Shown here in pieces: positions 57,701 through 64,000 of a DNA stretch of 64,000 bases. The notes under the pieces were generated by a model. The model was not told where the DNA came from. It searched no databases and saw only the letters and a list, made by a program, of their open reading frames with translations. How positions within the stretch are numbered: position 1 is the first letter of the stretch; each line of letters opens with the position of its first letter. The DNA lies in the NCBI RefSeq assembly GCF_037176765.1, contig NC_090022.1:175234117-175298116 (forward strand), read 5' to 3'. The translations under genes were made by a program, and so were the position numbers. The stretch is from Anolis sagrei (lineage: Eukaryota > Chordata > Lepidosauria > Squamata > Anolidae).

Positions 57701-59769
57701 ATTATTGATACTGTAAAGCACCGCCTCCTTCTGAGAAAAATGTATAATATCACAAAGGACTACCACCTCACCAGCCTCATAGGAAACCTGCTACAAAACA
57801 GGAGCTTTTTTGTTGAGTTCCAGGGCCAGAGAAGCAGATGGCGGAAACAGAAGAACGGCCTGCCTCAGGGGAGCGTGCTTGCTCCACGAATGTTCAGCAT
57901 TTACACAAAAGACCAGCCACTGCCAGAAGGGACAGATAATTTCATCTAAGCTGATGATCGTGCCATTACCGCTCAAGCAGGGAGCTTTTGGGTGGTTGCA
58001 CAGAAGCTCTCCGAAGCTCTAGTGCTCTTATTGCCTATTACAGGGGAAACCAGCTGATCCCTAATCCATCTAAAGCACAGACATATCCTTTTCATCTTAA
58101 AAACAGACAAGCATCCCGAGCTCTGAGGATTACCTGGGAAGGAATCCCACTGGAGCATTGCAGCACACCCAAATACCTGGGAGTCACTCTGGACCGTGCT
58201 CTTACCTACAAGAAGCACTGCCTGAACATCAAACAAAAAGTGGGTGCTAGAAACAATATCATACGAAAGCTGACTGGCACAACCTGGGGATCACAACCAG
58301 ATACAGTGAAGACATCTGCCCTTGCGCTGTGCTACCCTGCTGCTGAGTATGCATGCCCAGTGTGGAACACATCTCACCACACTAAAACAGTGGATGAGAC
58401 ATAATGAGACATGCCGCATTATCACGGGGTGTCTGCGCCCTACACCACTGGAGAAATTACACTGCTTAGCCGGTATTGCACCACCTGACATCCGCCGGGA
58501 AGTAGCAGCCAATAGTGAAAGGACCAAGGCAGAGACATCTCCAGCTCATCCCGTTTGGGTATCAGCCAGCACGTCAACGACTTAAATCTAGAAATAGTTT
58601 CCTAAGATCTACAGAGACACTCACTGGAACACCTCAGCAAGTGAGAGTCAAAAAGTGGCAGGCTCAAACCCAGAACCTCAATCCATGGCTGATACCAAAT
58701 GAGAAACTCCCCCCTGGGTACACAGAAAACTGGGCACTTGGAAGGCACTGAACAGACTGCGCTCTGGCACCACGAGATGCAGAGCCAACCTCAAGAAATG
58801 GGGCCATAAAGTGAAATCCTCGACATGCGAGTGCGGAGAGGAGCAAACCACAGACCACCTGCTGCAATGCAACCTGAGCTGAGCCACATGCACAATGGAG
58901 GACCTTCTTGAAGCAACACCGGAAGCACTCCAAGTGGCCAGTTACTGGTCAAAAGACATTTAATCAACTACCAAACTCACAAATTTTGTATTTTGTCTGT
59001 TTGTTTGCTTTGTTCTGTTAGAAATGTAATATAATTGACTGGTTGCCCTGACACGACAAATAAACAAACAAACACTATTATTTATGATATTCAGGCCATC
59101 CTAGAATCCCCCAAGAAACAGCTCAGCCTGAATGAAATTTATCGCTGGTTCAACAACAACTTTGGCTACTTCAGGCATCACATCCCAACCTGGAAGGTAA
59201 GAGAGTTTTGTATGGAGGAGGGGAATGGGGAATGATGGGAGGAGGGAAAGTCATCTTAAAGTAGGAGACAGAGATAATAATAGTAGAGACAAGGCATTGG
59301 GGAGGAGGGATAACTCTTGCTGAGTGAAAAGTCTCTGCTTGAAATTGGGAGCCTGGATCCTCCAGTTCAGCCGTTAAACAGAGCCCTATGTATTTTACAT
59401 ACATGGAAACAAAACTTTTTAAACACCAAAGTGGAGAAGCAAGATTGGGAGTGAGAGAGGATAGAGCGATACCATGGAAAGTGTGGGAAATAATAATAAT
59501 AATAATAATAATCTTTATTTATACCCTGGAGCCCCTGGTGGCGCAGTGGGTTAAACCCCTGTGCTGGCAGGACTGAAGACCGACAGGTCGCAGGTTCGAA
59601 TCCGGGGAGAGGCGGATGAGCTTCTTCTATCAGCTCCAGCTCCTCATGCGGGGACATGAGAGATGATAAAACATCAAATCATCTGGGTGTCCCCTGGGCA
59701 ACGTCCTTGCAGACGGCCAATTCTCTCACAACAGAAGCGACTTGCAGTTTCTCAAGTCGCTCCTGACAC

Positions 59770-59811
<42 letters not shown>

Positions 59812-60472
59812 CATGCCCCCTCTCCCCAAAGGGACCGGTGAAGAGTTATACACATGTGTAAAGGTGAATATTCATAAGTGTTTAGATTTTCTTTTGCTCA
59901 AGACACAATTTGAAATGCCAACAATTCAGTGTTAAAGATCTTTATAGTTATCAAGCAGACGGTCCTTTGCTAAATGAGCATACCTATGAGACCTACAACA
60001 ACCCATACCTATGAGAGTTTTTTCTCCTGGTCTGAAGAGCTACTGTCAATCAGAGTAGATCTTACTGGACTTAGCTGACAAATACAAAGCAAGTCTTTTA
60101 TATTCTGCTTCCTGGAACACAGGTAGTGGTCACTAAGCATGTTCCTATTTGTATCTACAGCAAATCTGCTATATGCTTATATGTTTAGACCTTGTCGAAA
60201 GAAGTTAAGGGCAACATTTCAGAAGATGATATAAGGGGACTGAAGGCCAGGCTTGTTCAGAACAGGAGGAAGGAAGGAGACATAGGCATGACAAGTAGAC
60301 TTAAGGCTCAAGTCTGAGCCAGGCTAGATGTGTGTTTTAAGGAACTTCACTCATAAAAACACTGAAAAACACAGCAGAAGAGATGTAAAAAGCCCCAAAA
60401 AGCTAAATGATGAAAAGATAGATGACAATACAGAAAAAAAGGGAAGAAAGAGGGAGGGAAGGGGAGAAAAAA

Positions 60473-60504
<32 letters not shown>

Positions 60505-63273
60505 AAAGAAAGATGGAGGGAAAGAAAGAATAATAGAATCATAGAATCAAAGAGTTGGAAGAGATCTCATGGGCCATCCAGTCCAACCCCCTGCCAAGAA
60601 GCAGGAATATTGCATTCAAATCACCCCTGACAGATGGCCATCCAGCCTCTGCTTAAAAGCTTCCAAAGAAGGAGCCTCCACCAGACTCCGGGGCAGAGAG
60701 TTCCACTGCTGAACGGCTCTCACAGTCAGGAAGTTCTTCCTAATGTTCAGATGGAATCTCCTCTCTTGTAGTTTGAAGCCATTGTTCCGCGTCCTAGTCT
60801 CCAAGGAAGCAGAAAACAAGCTTGCTCCCTCCTCCCTGTGGCTTCCTCTCACATATTTATACATGGCTATCATATCTCCTCTCAGCCTTCTCTTCTTCAG
60901 GCTAAACATGCCCAGCTCCTTAAGCCGCTCCTCATAGGGCTTGTTCTCCAGACCCTTGATCATTTTAGTCGCCCTAAAAAGGAAAGGAAGAAGGAAAGGA
61001 AGAAGGAAGCATGGAAGCAAAGAGAGAAGGAAGGAAAGAGCTAGCAAAGGAAGAAAGAAAGGAGAGAAAGAGGGAGGAAAAGAAAAAGGAGGAAGGAAGG
61101 AAAGTTAGAGAAGGAAGGAAGGAGAGAAGGAAAGAAAAAGGGAAAGAAGGAAGGAAAGTGGGAGTGAAGGAAGGGGGGAAGATGTAGAGAAAGAGGGAAG
61201 GAAGGAAAGAGAGAAGGAAGAAAAGAGACAGCAGAAGAGAAAGAAAAAGGGGGGAGGAAGGAAAGAGATAGAGAAGGAAGAAGAGAAGGAAAGACAGGAA
61301 GGAAGTAAGGAAAGAGGGAGTGAAGGAAGGAGGGAAAGAAGGAGAGAAAGAGGGAAGGTTGGCCACAGCAAAGCATGGCGGGTATAGCTAGTAATATAAT
61401 AATAATAAAACTTTATTTCTACCCCGCCACCATCTCCCCAAGGGACTCGGAGCGGCTTACATGAGGCCAAGCCTAATAACACATCAATAAAACAAAGCAA
61501 TAAACAAAAACATTAAATACAATACAATTGATATAAATCAGATATAACCAATAACCAATAAACAATACACACAAGGATTTAAAAACCTATGTAATAATTT
61601 AAAATTTAAAAAATAAACGCTGGGCATGAACAAGGTAGGATATGTCTGGTATAGGGTTTTAAAAGAAATGAGGGAGCACAGTCAACCTAAACCAATAGTA
61701 AAGTGCATTCTGAGGACATATTGCTGGGAATTTTTCCTTATTCTGGGAAGGCACACTGGAACAGCCACGTTTTCAAGCTCCTCCTAAAGACTGCCAATGT
61801 TGGGGCATGCCTGATGTCCTTGGGATGTGAGTTCCAAAGTTGGGGGGCCACCACCGAGAAGGCCCTCTCCCTCGTCCCCACCAATTGCGCCTGTGAAGAA
61901 GGCGGGAGCGAGAGCAGTGCCTCTCCAGATAATCAAAAAGATCATGTGGGTTTGTACACAGAAATGCAGTCACGCAGGTAGGTGGGTCCCAAACCGTTCA
62001 TGGCTTTGTAGGTAAGAACCTGCACCTTGAATTGGGACCGGAAAATGAACCGCAGCCAATGGAGCTCCTTAAACAGGGGGGTTATCGGCTCCCTGTAAGT
62101 CGCACCAGTTAGTAACCTGGCTGCCGCCCGTTGTACCAACTGAAATTTCCGGGCCGTTTTCAAGGGCAGCCCCATGTAGAGTGCATTACAGTAATCCAAT
62201 CTGGAGGTGACTAAGGCATGGACCACCCTCATGGTGGTTTACAGAACGACTCATAGCGGTTTACAGAATGGCACAATTCGATGCCCGTAACAATATAAAA
62301 ATAGCTAAAACATTTAAACATACATAAAAATTCACTACATAATAACATCAATAAAAACATCATAAAACAATAAATCCTCCGCATTTCATTACCAAATTAT
62401 TATCCAGTCGCGTTGTCCAGCCATTCCGAGATCAGAGTTTCTCTGCTACACTGCATTTGGGAAAGCCTGCTCAAATAGCCAGGTTTTGACTCTTTTACGA
62501 AACGTTCAGAAGGTGGGGGGCGATCTAATGTCCCTGGGGAGGGCATTCCACAGCCGAGGGGCCACCACTGAGAAGGCCCCGTCTCTCGTCCCTGAAGATG
62601 GCAGGACCAAGAGCAGGGCCTCCACAGAAGATCTTCTACAGCCCAGAAAACTCACTCCCCAGAAGATCTTAAAATCCAATTGTAAGGAGAGATACATTTG
62701 GACCCGATAGGCAGGGCCAGAATAGTTTAGGGCAGTGGTTCTCAAGCTGGGGTCCCCAGATGTTTTTGGCCTACAACTCCCAGAAATCCCAGCCAGTTAA
62801 CCAGCTGTTAGGATTTCTGGGAGTTGAAGGCCAAAAACATCTGGGACACCAGGTTGAGAAGCACTGGTTTAGGGCTTTATAGGCTAAATCCAGCACTTTG
62901 AATTGTGCTCAGTTGGAAAAAGTAACCTTTTCCAAGCTGTAATACAGGGGGAGGCAGTCTTACCAATAGTCCTCTTTCTCAGATTCTCCTTAACCCACAG
63001 AATGCCATTCGACACAACCTCAGCTTGCACAAATGCTTTGTGCGTGTGGAGAACATGAAGGGAGCCGTGTGGACAGTGGATGAGTTTGAGTATCAGAAGA
63101 GAAGGAGCCAGCGCTGTTCCACTTACCCACATCCATTTCTGGGGAGCCATGCAGCAGCGGTGCTTTTTGGACAGCCGTGGGAGAGGACAGCCCAGCTGAG
63201 AACAGAAAGGAGCAACCATTACAGGCCAGAGCACACCATCCCCTCTTCTGTTTCCGCAGGGACTGTGAGCTAA
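49021..63273 (+). CDS. FOXP3: FOXP3, nine coding exons, 369 aa, no zinc finger
   Basis: FOXP3 is the nuclear forkhead factor that specifies regulatory T cells in mammals. Coding parts: 49021-49140, 49435-49506, 51728-51824, 51901-52027, 54018-54096, 55627-55789, 57548-57624, 59095-59196, 63001-63273. Every junction has GT/AG sites and matching phase. Residues 1-139 are a Pro/Ser-rich N-terminal region; the piece [13 protein letters not shown] aligns with human [13 protein letters not shown]. Residues 152-180 form a leucine zipper (heptad W-V-L-L-L). Residues 234-317 are the forkhead, from [12 protein letters not shown] through [17 protein letters not shown] to [19 protein letters not shown]. 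The ending KRRSQR, the exon plan and divergent PPP1R3F separate it from FOXP1/2/4. The C2H2 finger of other FOXP proteins is missing. The C-terminal tail has 52 residues after RSQR, against 11 in human. Confidence 0.9.
49435..49506 (+). CDS. FOXP3: FOXP3 exon, N-terminal region
   Basis: A strong acceptor (GCTCTTTTCCTGTTTTCCAG) and donor CAG|GTATTC. It codes [20 protein letters not shown] then PTQQ (residues 41-64), phase 0 to 0. The Ser/Gln-rich composition fits the poorly conserved N-terminal region. Supported by phase and splice sites more than by similarity. Confidence 0.65.
49570..49630 (-). mobile_element. CR1 LINE 3' terminal scrap
   Basis: AGAGTTGGAAGAGAACCTAA and GGCCATCCAGTCCAAACCCC are the inverse of the CR1 3' end. 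Confidence 0.7.
49798..50475 (+). mobile_element. MER2/Tigger-like element with nested hAT element
   Basis: CAGGTTGAGTATTTCTCCTG start. The body GGGATTTTGGATTTTATTAA to GGAGATGGGACTCAAATC matches the MER2-like pattern. A hAT-type element lies at 49937-50345 within it. Confidence 0.7.
49937..50345 (-). mobile_element. hAT-type element (CAGGGGTCC family), inverted
   Basis: CAGGGGTCCTCAAACTTTT at the left and TTCAAGGACCCCTG at the right. The body is inverted relative to 27147. ACACTGCACATATCTTATTTG is partly duplicated inside (50038 and 50114). Confidence 0.8.
50476..50830. mobile_element. Two L2-like tails in opposite orientation
   Basis: Plus: GGCTTGGCCTCATGTTAGCC, GAGTCCCTTCAGGGAGATGG, ending about 50700. 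Minus: (TTTA)n and CTCACCTCGAAGGGGACTC, 50708-50830. Confidence 0.78.
50831..51180. repeat. AT-rich (TATTA)n plus C/G runs
   Basis: Imperfect TATATTA arrays to about 51015, then TCCCCTGCC with a C12 run at about 51049-51060 and GGGGGGGAGGGG near 51092. Confidence 0.7.
51182..51528 (+). mobile_element. hAT-type element (CAGGGGTCC family)
   Basis: CAGGGGTCCTCAAATTAAGG start and AGTTTGAGGACCCCTG end, about 350 bp, without a transposase frame. Confidence 0.82.
51728..51824 (+). CDS. FOXP3: FOXP3 exon, repressor-region equivalent
   Basis: Acceptor TTTATTCCTCTTAG and donor CCT|GTAAGT, both strong. It codes [20 protein letters not shown] then [12 protein letters not shown] (residues 65-96) plus one base. 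Proline-rich, as in the human region just before INVASLEW. Other frames are open too; this one is chosen because it matches the phase on both sides. Confidence 0.72.
51901..52027 (+). CDS. FOXP3: FOXP3 exon, INTEKW region
   Basis: Acceptor GGCTTTTTTGCAG and donor AAAG|GTGAGC. It codes [20 protein letters not shown] then [20 protein letters not shown] and E (residues 98-138). It aligns over its length with human [20 protein letters not shown] and the following residues up to YPLLANG, where the human zinc finger would begin. Confidence 0.82.
52371..52697 (+). mobile_element. tRNA-derived SINE with RTE-like 3' end
   Basis: GGAGCCCCCGGTGGCACAGT head, with B-box-like GGTTCAAATTT and TGCCAGCCACATGACC in the body. 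The tail is TTGGACACGACTAGACTTAA then GGGAAACCTTTACCTTTA, typical of BovB-mobilised squamate SINEs. Confidence 0.85.
52843..53330 (+). mobile_element. tRNA-derived SINE with L2-like tail
   Basis: GGGATTGTGGCACAGCTGGC and TCATGAGTTTGAAGCC resemble A and B boxes. The end ACCCTGAGTCTCCTGCGGGG, TGAGAAGGGCGGAATATAAA and AAATAAATAAATAAA is an L2-type tail. Confidence 0.75.
53395..53500. pseudogene. 5S rRNA-derived inverted fragments
   Basis: 53402-53468 (GTCTCTCATCCAGGTTCTGA, CATAGTTTCCAAGATCAGAC) matches the reverse complement of vertebrate 5S rRNA. 53469-53495 (GTCCGATCTTGGCAACTAAG CAG) matches the forward strand of the same region. The two meet head to head, forming a short foldback. This is a fragment, not a functional 5S gene. 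Confidence 0.72.
53501..54017. other. FOXP3 intron; old CR1 scrap, otherwise nothing recognised
   Basis: 53500-53545 is a CR1 3' scrap (AATCATAAAATTGGAAGGCA). I searched this stretch for an exon encoding CxxxxC...HxxxH and found none with acceptable phase. Confidence 0.5.
54018..54096 (+). CDS. FOXP3: FOXP3 exon, leucine zipper first half
   Basis: Acceptor CTGGCTTTTCTTGCAG and donor CAG|GTAAGG. It codes [20 protein letters not shown] then RKLEDQ (residues 140-165). [18 protein letters not shown] aligns without gaps to human GRAQCLLQREMVQSLEQQ. The human exon starts with HCQADH, the two finger histidines; here the start is STGRERRS with none. Confidence 0.85.
54540..54781. repeat. Purine-rich (GAAAG)n/(GAAA)n tract
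   Basis: A long irregular GA-rich stretch ending in pure (GAAA)n at 54710-54750, inside a FOXP3 intron. Confidence 0.88.
54782..54912 (-). mobile_element. CR1 LINE 3' end, minus strand
   Basis: TCCTAGAGTTGGGAGACACC, CATCCAGGCCAACCCC and CAGATGGCCACCCAGCCTCT. Diverged. Confidence 0.78.
54913..55138 (+). mobile_element. Helitron 3' end
   Basis: GGCCACAGCTACGCGTGGC hairpin followed by GGGTACAGCTAG and T. The 5' boundary is not visible; the CR1 and purine tract upstream may lie inside the element, as in the 61391 copy. Confidence 0.65.
55139..55626. other. FOXP3 intron, nothing recognised
   Basis: About 490 bp of unique-looking intron sequence ahead of the second zipper exon. Confidence 0.45.
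55627..55789 (+). CDS. FOXP3: FOXP3 exon, leucine zipper second half and linker
   Basis: The acceptor ends CTCCATGATCTAG and the donor is CAG|GTAAGT. It codes [20 protein letters not shown] (residues 166-185), aligning with human [20 protein letters not shown]. A poorly conserved linker continues to residue 219, ending with one base. The linker contains HHENHNS and joins zipper to forkhead. In human this span is split over more exons. Confidence 0.87.
55790..56470. other. FOXP3 intron with a DNA-transposon-like remnant
   Basis: About 56160-56400 (TCCCTCACTCCCAGTTATCA, GAATCTGTGGGTGCAGATCT) has the look of an old Tc1/mariner-type MITE. The 170-codon plus frame across 55893-56405 is considered spurious. 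Confidence 0.4.
56471..57125 (-). mobile_element. Old tRNA-derived SINE copies split by a LINE 3' end
   Basis: The inverse of a tRNA-headed SINE (CCAATGTTCAAACCACTATA, CACACTGGCTCA) at 57000-57125 has a related piece at 56471-56640. A LINE-type insert at 56750-56994 starts with CAACAACAACAAAAACAAC and is flanked by GATAAGGTTTGTTTCTCA on both sides. Confidence 0.62.
57367..57470 (+). mobile_element. tRNA-derived SINE, 5' part only
   Basis: GGAGCCCCCGGTGGCGCAGT, A box GTGGCGCAGTGGG and B box GGTTCGAATCT, then truncation after GATGAGCTCCCC. It ends about 80 bp before the FOXP3 forkhead exon. Confidence 0.87.
57548..57624 (+). CDS. FOXP3: FOXP3 exon, start of forkhead
   Basis: Acceptor CTCTTTTTTCCTCATCCCAG and donor TGG|GTAAGT. 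It codes [20 protein letters not shown] then ALIGW (residues 221-245). [21 protein letters not shown] matches human [21 protein letters not shown], ending at the same intron position after the Trp. Confidence 0.93.
57718..59062 (+). mobile_element. LINE reverse-transcriptase fragment with (AAAC)n tail
   Basis: Frames read [40 protein letters not shown] (core motif LPQGSVLAP), [18 protein letters not shown] and [20 protein letters not shown]. The tail is CTGACACGACAAATAAACAA. It fills almost the whole forkhead intron. The reading frame is broken in several places. The clade is uncertain (RTE-X/Daphne-like by appearance). Confidence 0.87.
59095..59196 (+). CDS. FOXP3: FOXP3 exon, forkhead middle
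   Basis: Codes [20 protein letters not shown] then [14 protein letters not shown] (residues 246-279), phase 0 to 0, donor AAG|GTAAGA. Human: [20 protein letters not shown] and RMFAFFRNHPATWK. The acceptor ATTATTTATGATATTCAG has a weak pyrimidine tract because a LINE tail ends about 32 bp upstream. The hinge FAFF/FAYF of FOXP proteins is FGYF here. Confidence 0.95.
59197..59528. other. FOXP3 intron, no repeat recognised before (AAT)n
   Basis: Unique-looking intron sequence ending in (TAA)n at 59492-59513. Confidence 0.45.
59529..59772 (+). mobile_element. tRNA-derived SINE with (TA)n tail
   Basis: GGAGCCCCTGGTGGCGCAGT start, B box GGTTCGAATCC and CTCCTGACACGACTATATAT end, followed by (AT)n to 59808. 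Confidence 0.9.
59809..60346. other. FOXP3 intron, nothing recognised
   Basis: About 540 bp without identifiable elements. ACCTATGAGACCTACAACAA and ACCCATACCTATGAGAG form a small direct repeat near 59985-60015. Confidence 0.4.
60536..60976 (-). mobile_element. CR1 LINE 3' portion, minus strand
   Basis: AATCATAGAATCAAAGAGTT 3' end at the left. The minus frame reads [20 protein letters not shown] and [17 protein letters not shown]. Confidence 0.92.
60977..61365. repeat. Polypurine (GGAA/GAAAG)n tract
   Basis: About 390 bp almost free of pyrimidines on the plus strand, in the last FOXP3 intron. It gives spurious minus-strand frames rich in Leu, Phe and Ser. Confidence 0.92.
61395..62235 (-). 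mobile_element. L2-like LINE, minus strand
   Basis: (ATA)n tail and CCCCGCCACCATCTCCCCAA at the left. The minus frame 61942-62232 reads [20 protein letters not shown] and [20 protein letters not shown]. Confidence 0.87.
62236..62935 (-). mobile_element. Second L2-like LINE, minus strand, split by a hAT MITE
   Basis: GGTTTACAGAATGGCACAAT, GAGGGCATTCCACAGCCGAG and CCGATAGGCAGGGCCAGAAT. It resumes at 62875 as GCTTTATAGGCTAAATCCAG. The minus frame holds [18 protein letters not shown]. The hAT element is at 62733-62866. Confidence 0.85.
62733..62866. mobile_element. hAT-type MITE with perfect 8-bp duplication
   Basis: Termini CAGTGGTTCTCAAGC and GGTTGAGAAGCACTG, flanked by GTTTAGGG on both sides (62725-62732 and 62867-62874). 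Same family as 16354 and 31868. Confidence 0.93.
63001..63273 (+). CDS. FOXP3: FOXP3 last coding exon, forkhead end and C-terminal tail
   Basis: The acceptor CTCCTTAACCCACAG follows a good pyrimidine tract. It codes [20 protein letters not shown] and [18 protein letters not shown] (residues 280-317), including DNA-recognition helix 3 and the wing. A 52-residue tail then runs from [12 protein letters not shown] to SAGTVS before TAA at 63271. The same start and intron position as human FOXP3. Human ends 11 residues after RSQR, so this tail is much longer. Confidence 0.95.
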   Translation, partial: NAIRHNLSLHKCFVRVENMKGAVWTVDEFEYQKRRSQRCSTYPHPFLGSHAAAVLFGQPWERTAQLRTERSNHYRPEHTIPSSVSAGTVS

Positions 63274-63328
63274 ATAGCTGAAACTCTTGAAGCAGAGTTC
63301 AGAGGGTTTGTAAGGGTCTATGTGCTTA

Positions 63329-64000
63329 ATGTATTGTCAAAGGCTTTCATGGCCGGAATCACTGGGTTGTTGTAGGTTTTTTTCGGGCTATATGGCCATG
63401 TTCTAGAGACATTCTCTCCTGACGTTTCGCCTTCATCTTTGGCAAGCATCCTCAGAGGTTGTGAGGTCTGTTGGAACTAGGAAAATGTGTTCATGTAAAA
63501 TTACAACAGCAAAACAACAGAGAGTAAACAATCAGAAACATCTAATCAGCTCTCAACAAAAGTTTGCTCTAGGCACTGCCAGGCCATTATATGCTAATCA
63601 AGGTGGTCAGTTGAAACATTCACACCTAGCTCCAGCAAACAAGAGTCCTTTGTCCCACCCTGGTCATTCCACAGATATATAAACCCTTTTTGGGTTGTTG
63701 TAGGTTTTTTCGGGCTATATTGCCATGGTCTAGAGGCATTCTCTCCTGACGTTTCGCCTGCATCTATGGCAAGCATCCTCAGAGGTAGTGAGGTCTGTTG
63801 GAAGTAGGAAAAAGGGTTTATATATCTGTGGAATGACCAGGGTGAGACAAAGGACTCTTGTCTGCTGGAGCTAGTTGTGAATGTTTCAACTGACCACCTT
63901 GATTAGCATATAATGGCCTGGCAGTGCCTAGAGTAAACTTTTGTTGAGAGGTGATTAGAGGAAGAAACCATGAAAATGAACAAAATCTGGCTACCAGTAT
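63329..64000. mobile_element. Penelope-like element with inverted internal segment
   Basis: The terminal block TGTATTGTCAAAGGCTTTC is at 63332. An inverted internal piece at about 63498-63690 is complementary to 63795-63955. A second terminal block begins GGGTTGTTGTAGGTTTTTTC at 63691. It continues past the right edge. It starts about 55 bp after the FOXP3 stop codon, so it lies in or beside the 3' UTR. No AATAAA precedes it. Confidence 0.87.

Larger units (their letters stand above)
60347..61391 (+). mobile_element. Helitron 3' portion containing CR1 and purine tracts
   Basis: Interior CTCATAAAAACACTGAAAAA CAC at 60350 and the end GGCCACAGCAAAGCATGGC, GGGTATAGCTAG before T. Between them are a minus-strand CR1 (60536-60976) and about 390 bp of GGAAGGAAAGA purine sequence (60977-61365). 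The 5' TC end is missing. Confidence 0.68.

Noticed and set aside
59529-59600. tRNA gene candidates at SINE heads (also 9661, 34969, 42482, 52371, 57367)
   Set aside because: A and B boxes are present, but each is followed by the same SINE body and tail, and the head does not form a full cloverleaf with mature ends.

Overview
The window looks like gene-poor euchromatin from a squamate reptile, probably an iguanian lizard. The evidence is the repeat mixture: CR1 LINEs ending in ATTCTATG octamers, L2-like LINEs with AAAT or ATT tails, BovB-type pieces, Penelope-like elements, tRNA-headed SINEs, hAT and mariner MITEs, and an abundant Helitron family, all read directly. The species itself is inference. 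Eukaryotic splice sites are clear and no bacterial features are present.

Two host genes are recognisable, and they are arranged head to head. On the minus strand, 11729-12870 is the first coding exon of PPP1R3F, a glycogen-targeting subunit of protein phosphatase 1. It carries the PP1-docking region and the CBM21 glycogen-binding domain; its later exons lie beyond the left edge. On the plus strand, nine exons between 49004 and 63273 assemble by perfectly matched splice phases into a 369-residue FOXP3, the regulatory T-cell transcription factor. The leucine zipper and forkhead are intact, but no exon encodes the C2H2 zinc finger found in mammalian FOXP3. The same divergent PPP1R3F-FOXP3 pair occurs on human Xp11.23, so the synteny supports orthology.

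Layout: 1-11.7 kb is repeats (L2-like LINEs, a head-to-tail Helitron cluster, MITEs). 11.7-13.1 kb is the GC-rich PPP1R3F 5' end. 13.2-49.0 kb is about 36 kb of intergenic or 5' non-coding DNA made of nested transposons. It includes a 132/175-bp tandem array with a higher-order duplication, a solo LTR, a foldback Penelope-like insertion, a hAT element filled with L2 copies, a mariner-SINE-L2 nest and a Helitron-L1-Penelope nest. 49.0-63.3 kb is FOXP3, with introns packed with SINEs, LINEs, hAT and 5S-derived fragments. 63.3-64.0 kb is a Penelope-like element beginning in the FOXP3 3' region.

Most long open frames are LINE fragments, purine tracts or tandem repeats. Many insertions have visible target-site duplications, so their order of arrival can be read. 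No rRNA gene, functional tRNA gene or CRISPR array was found.
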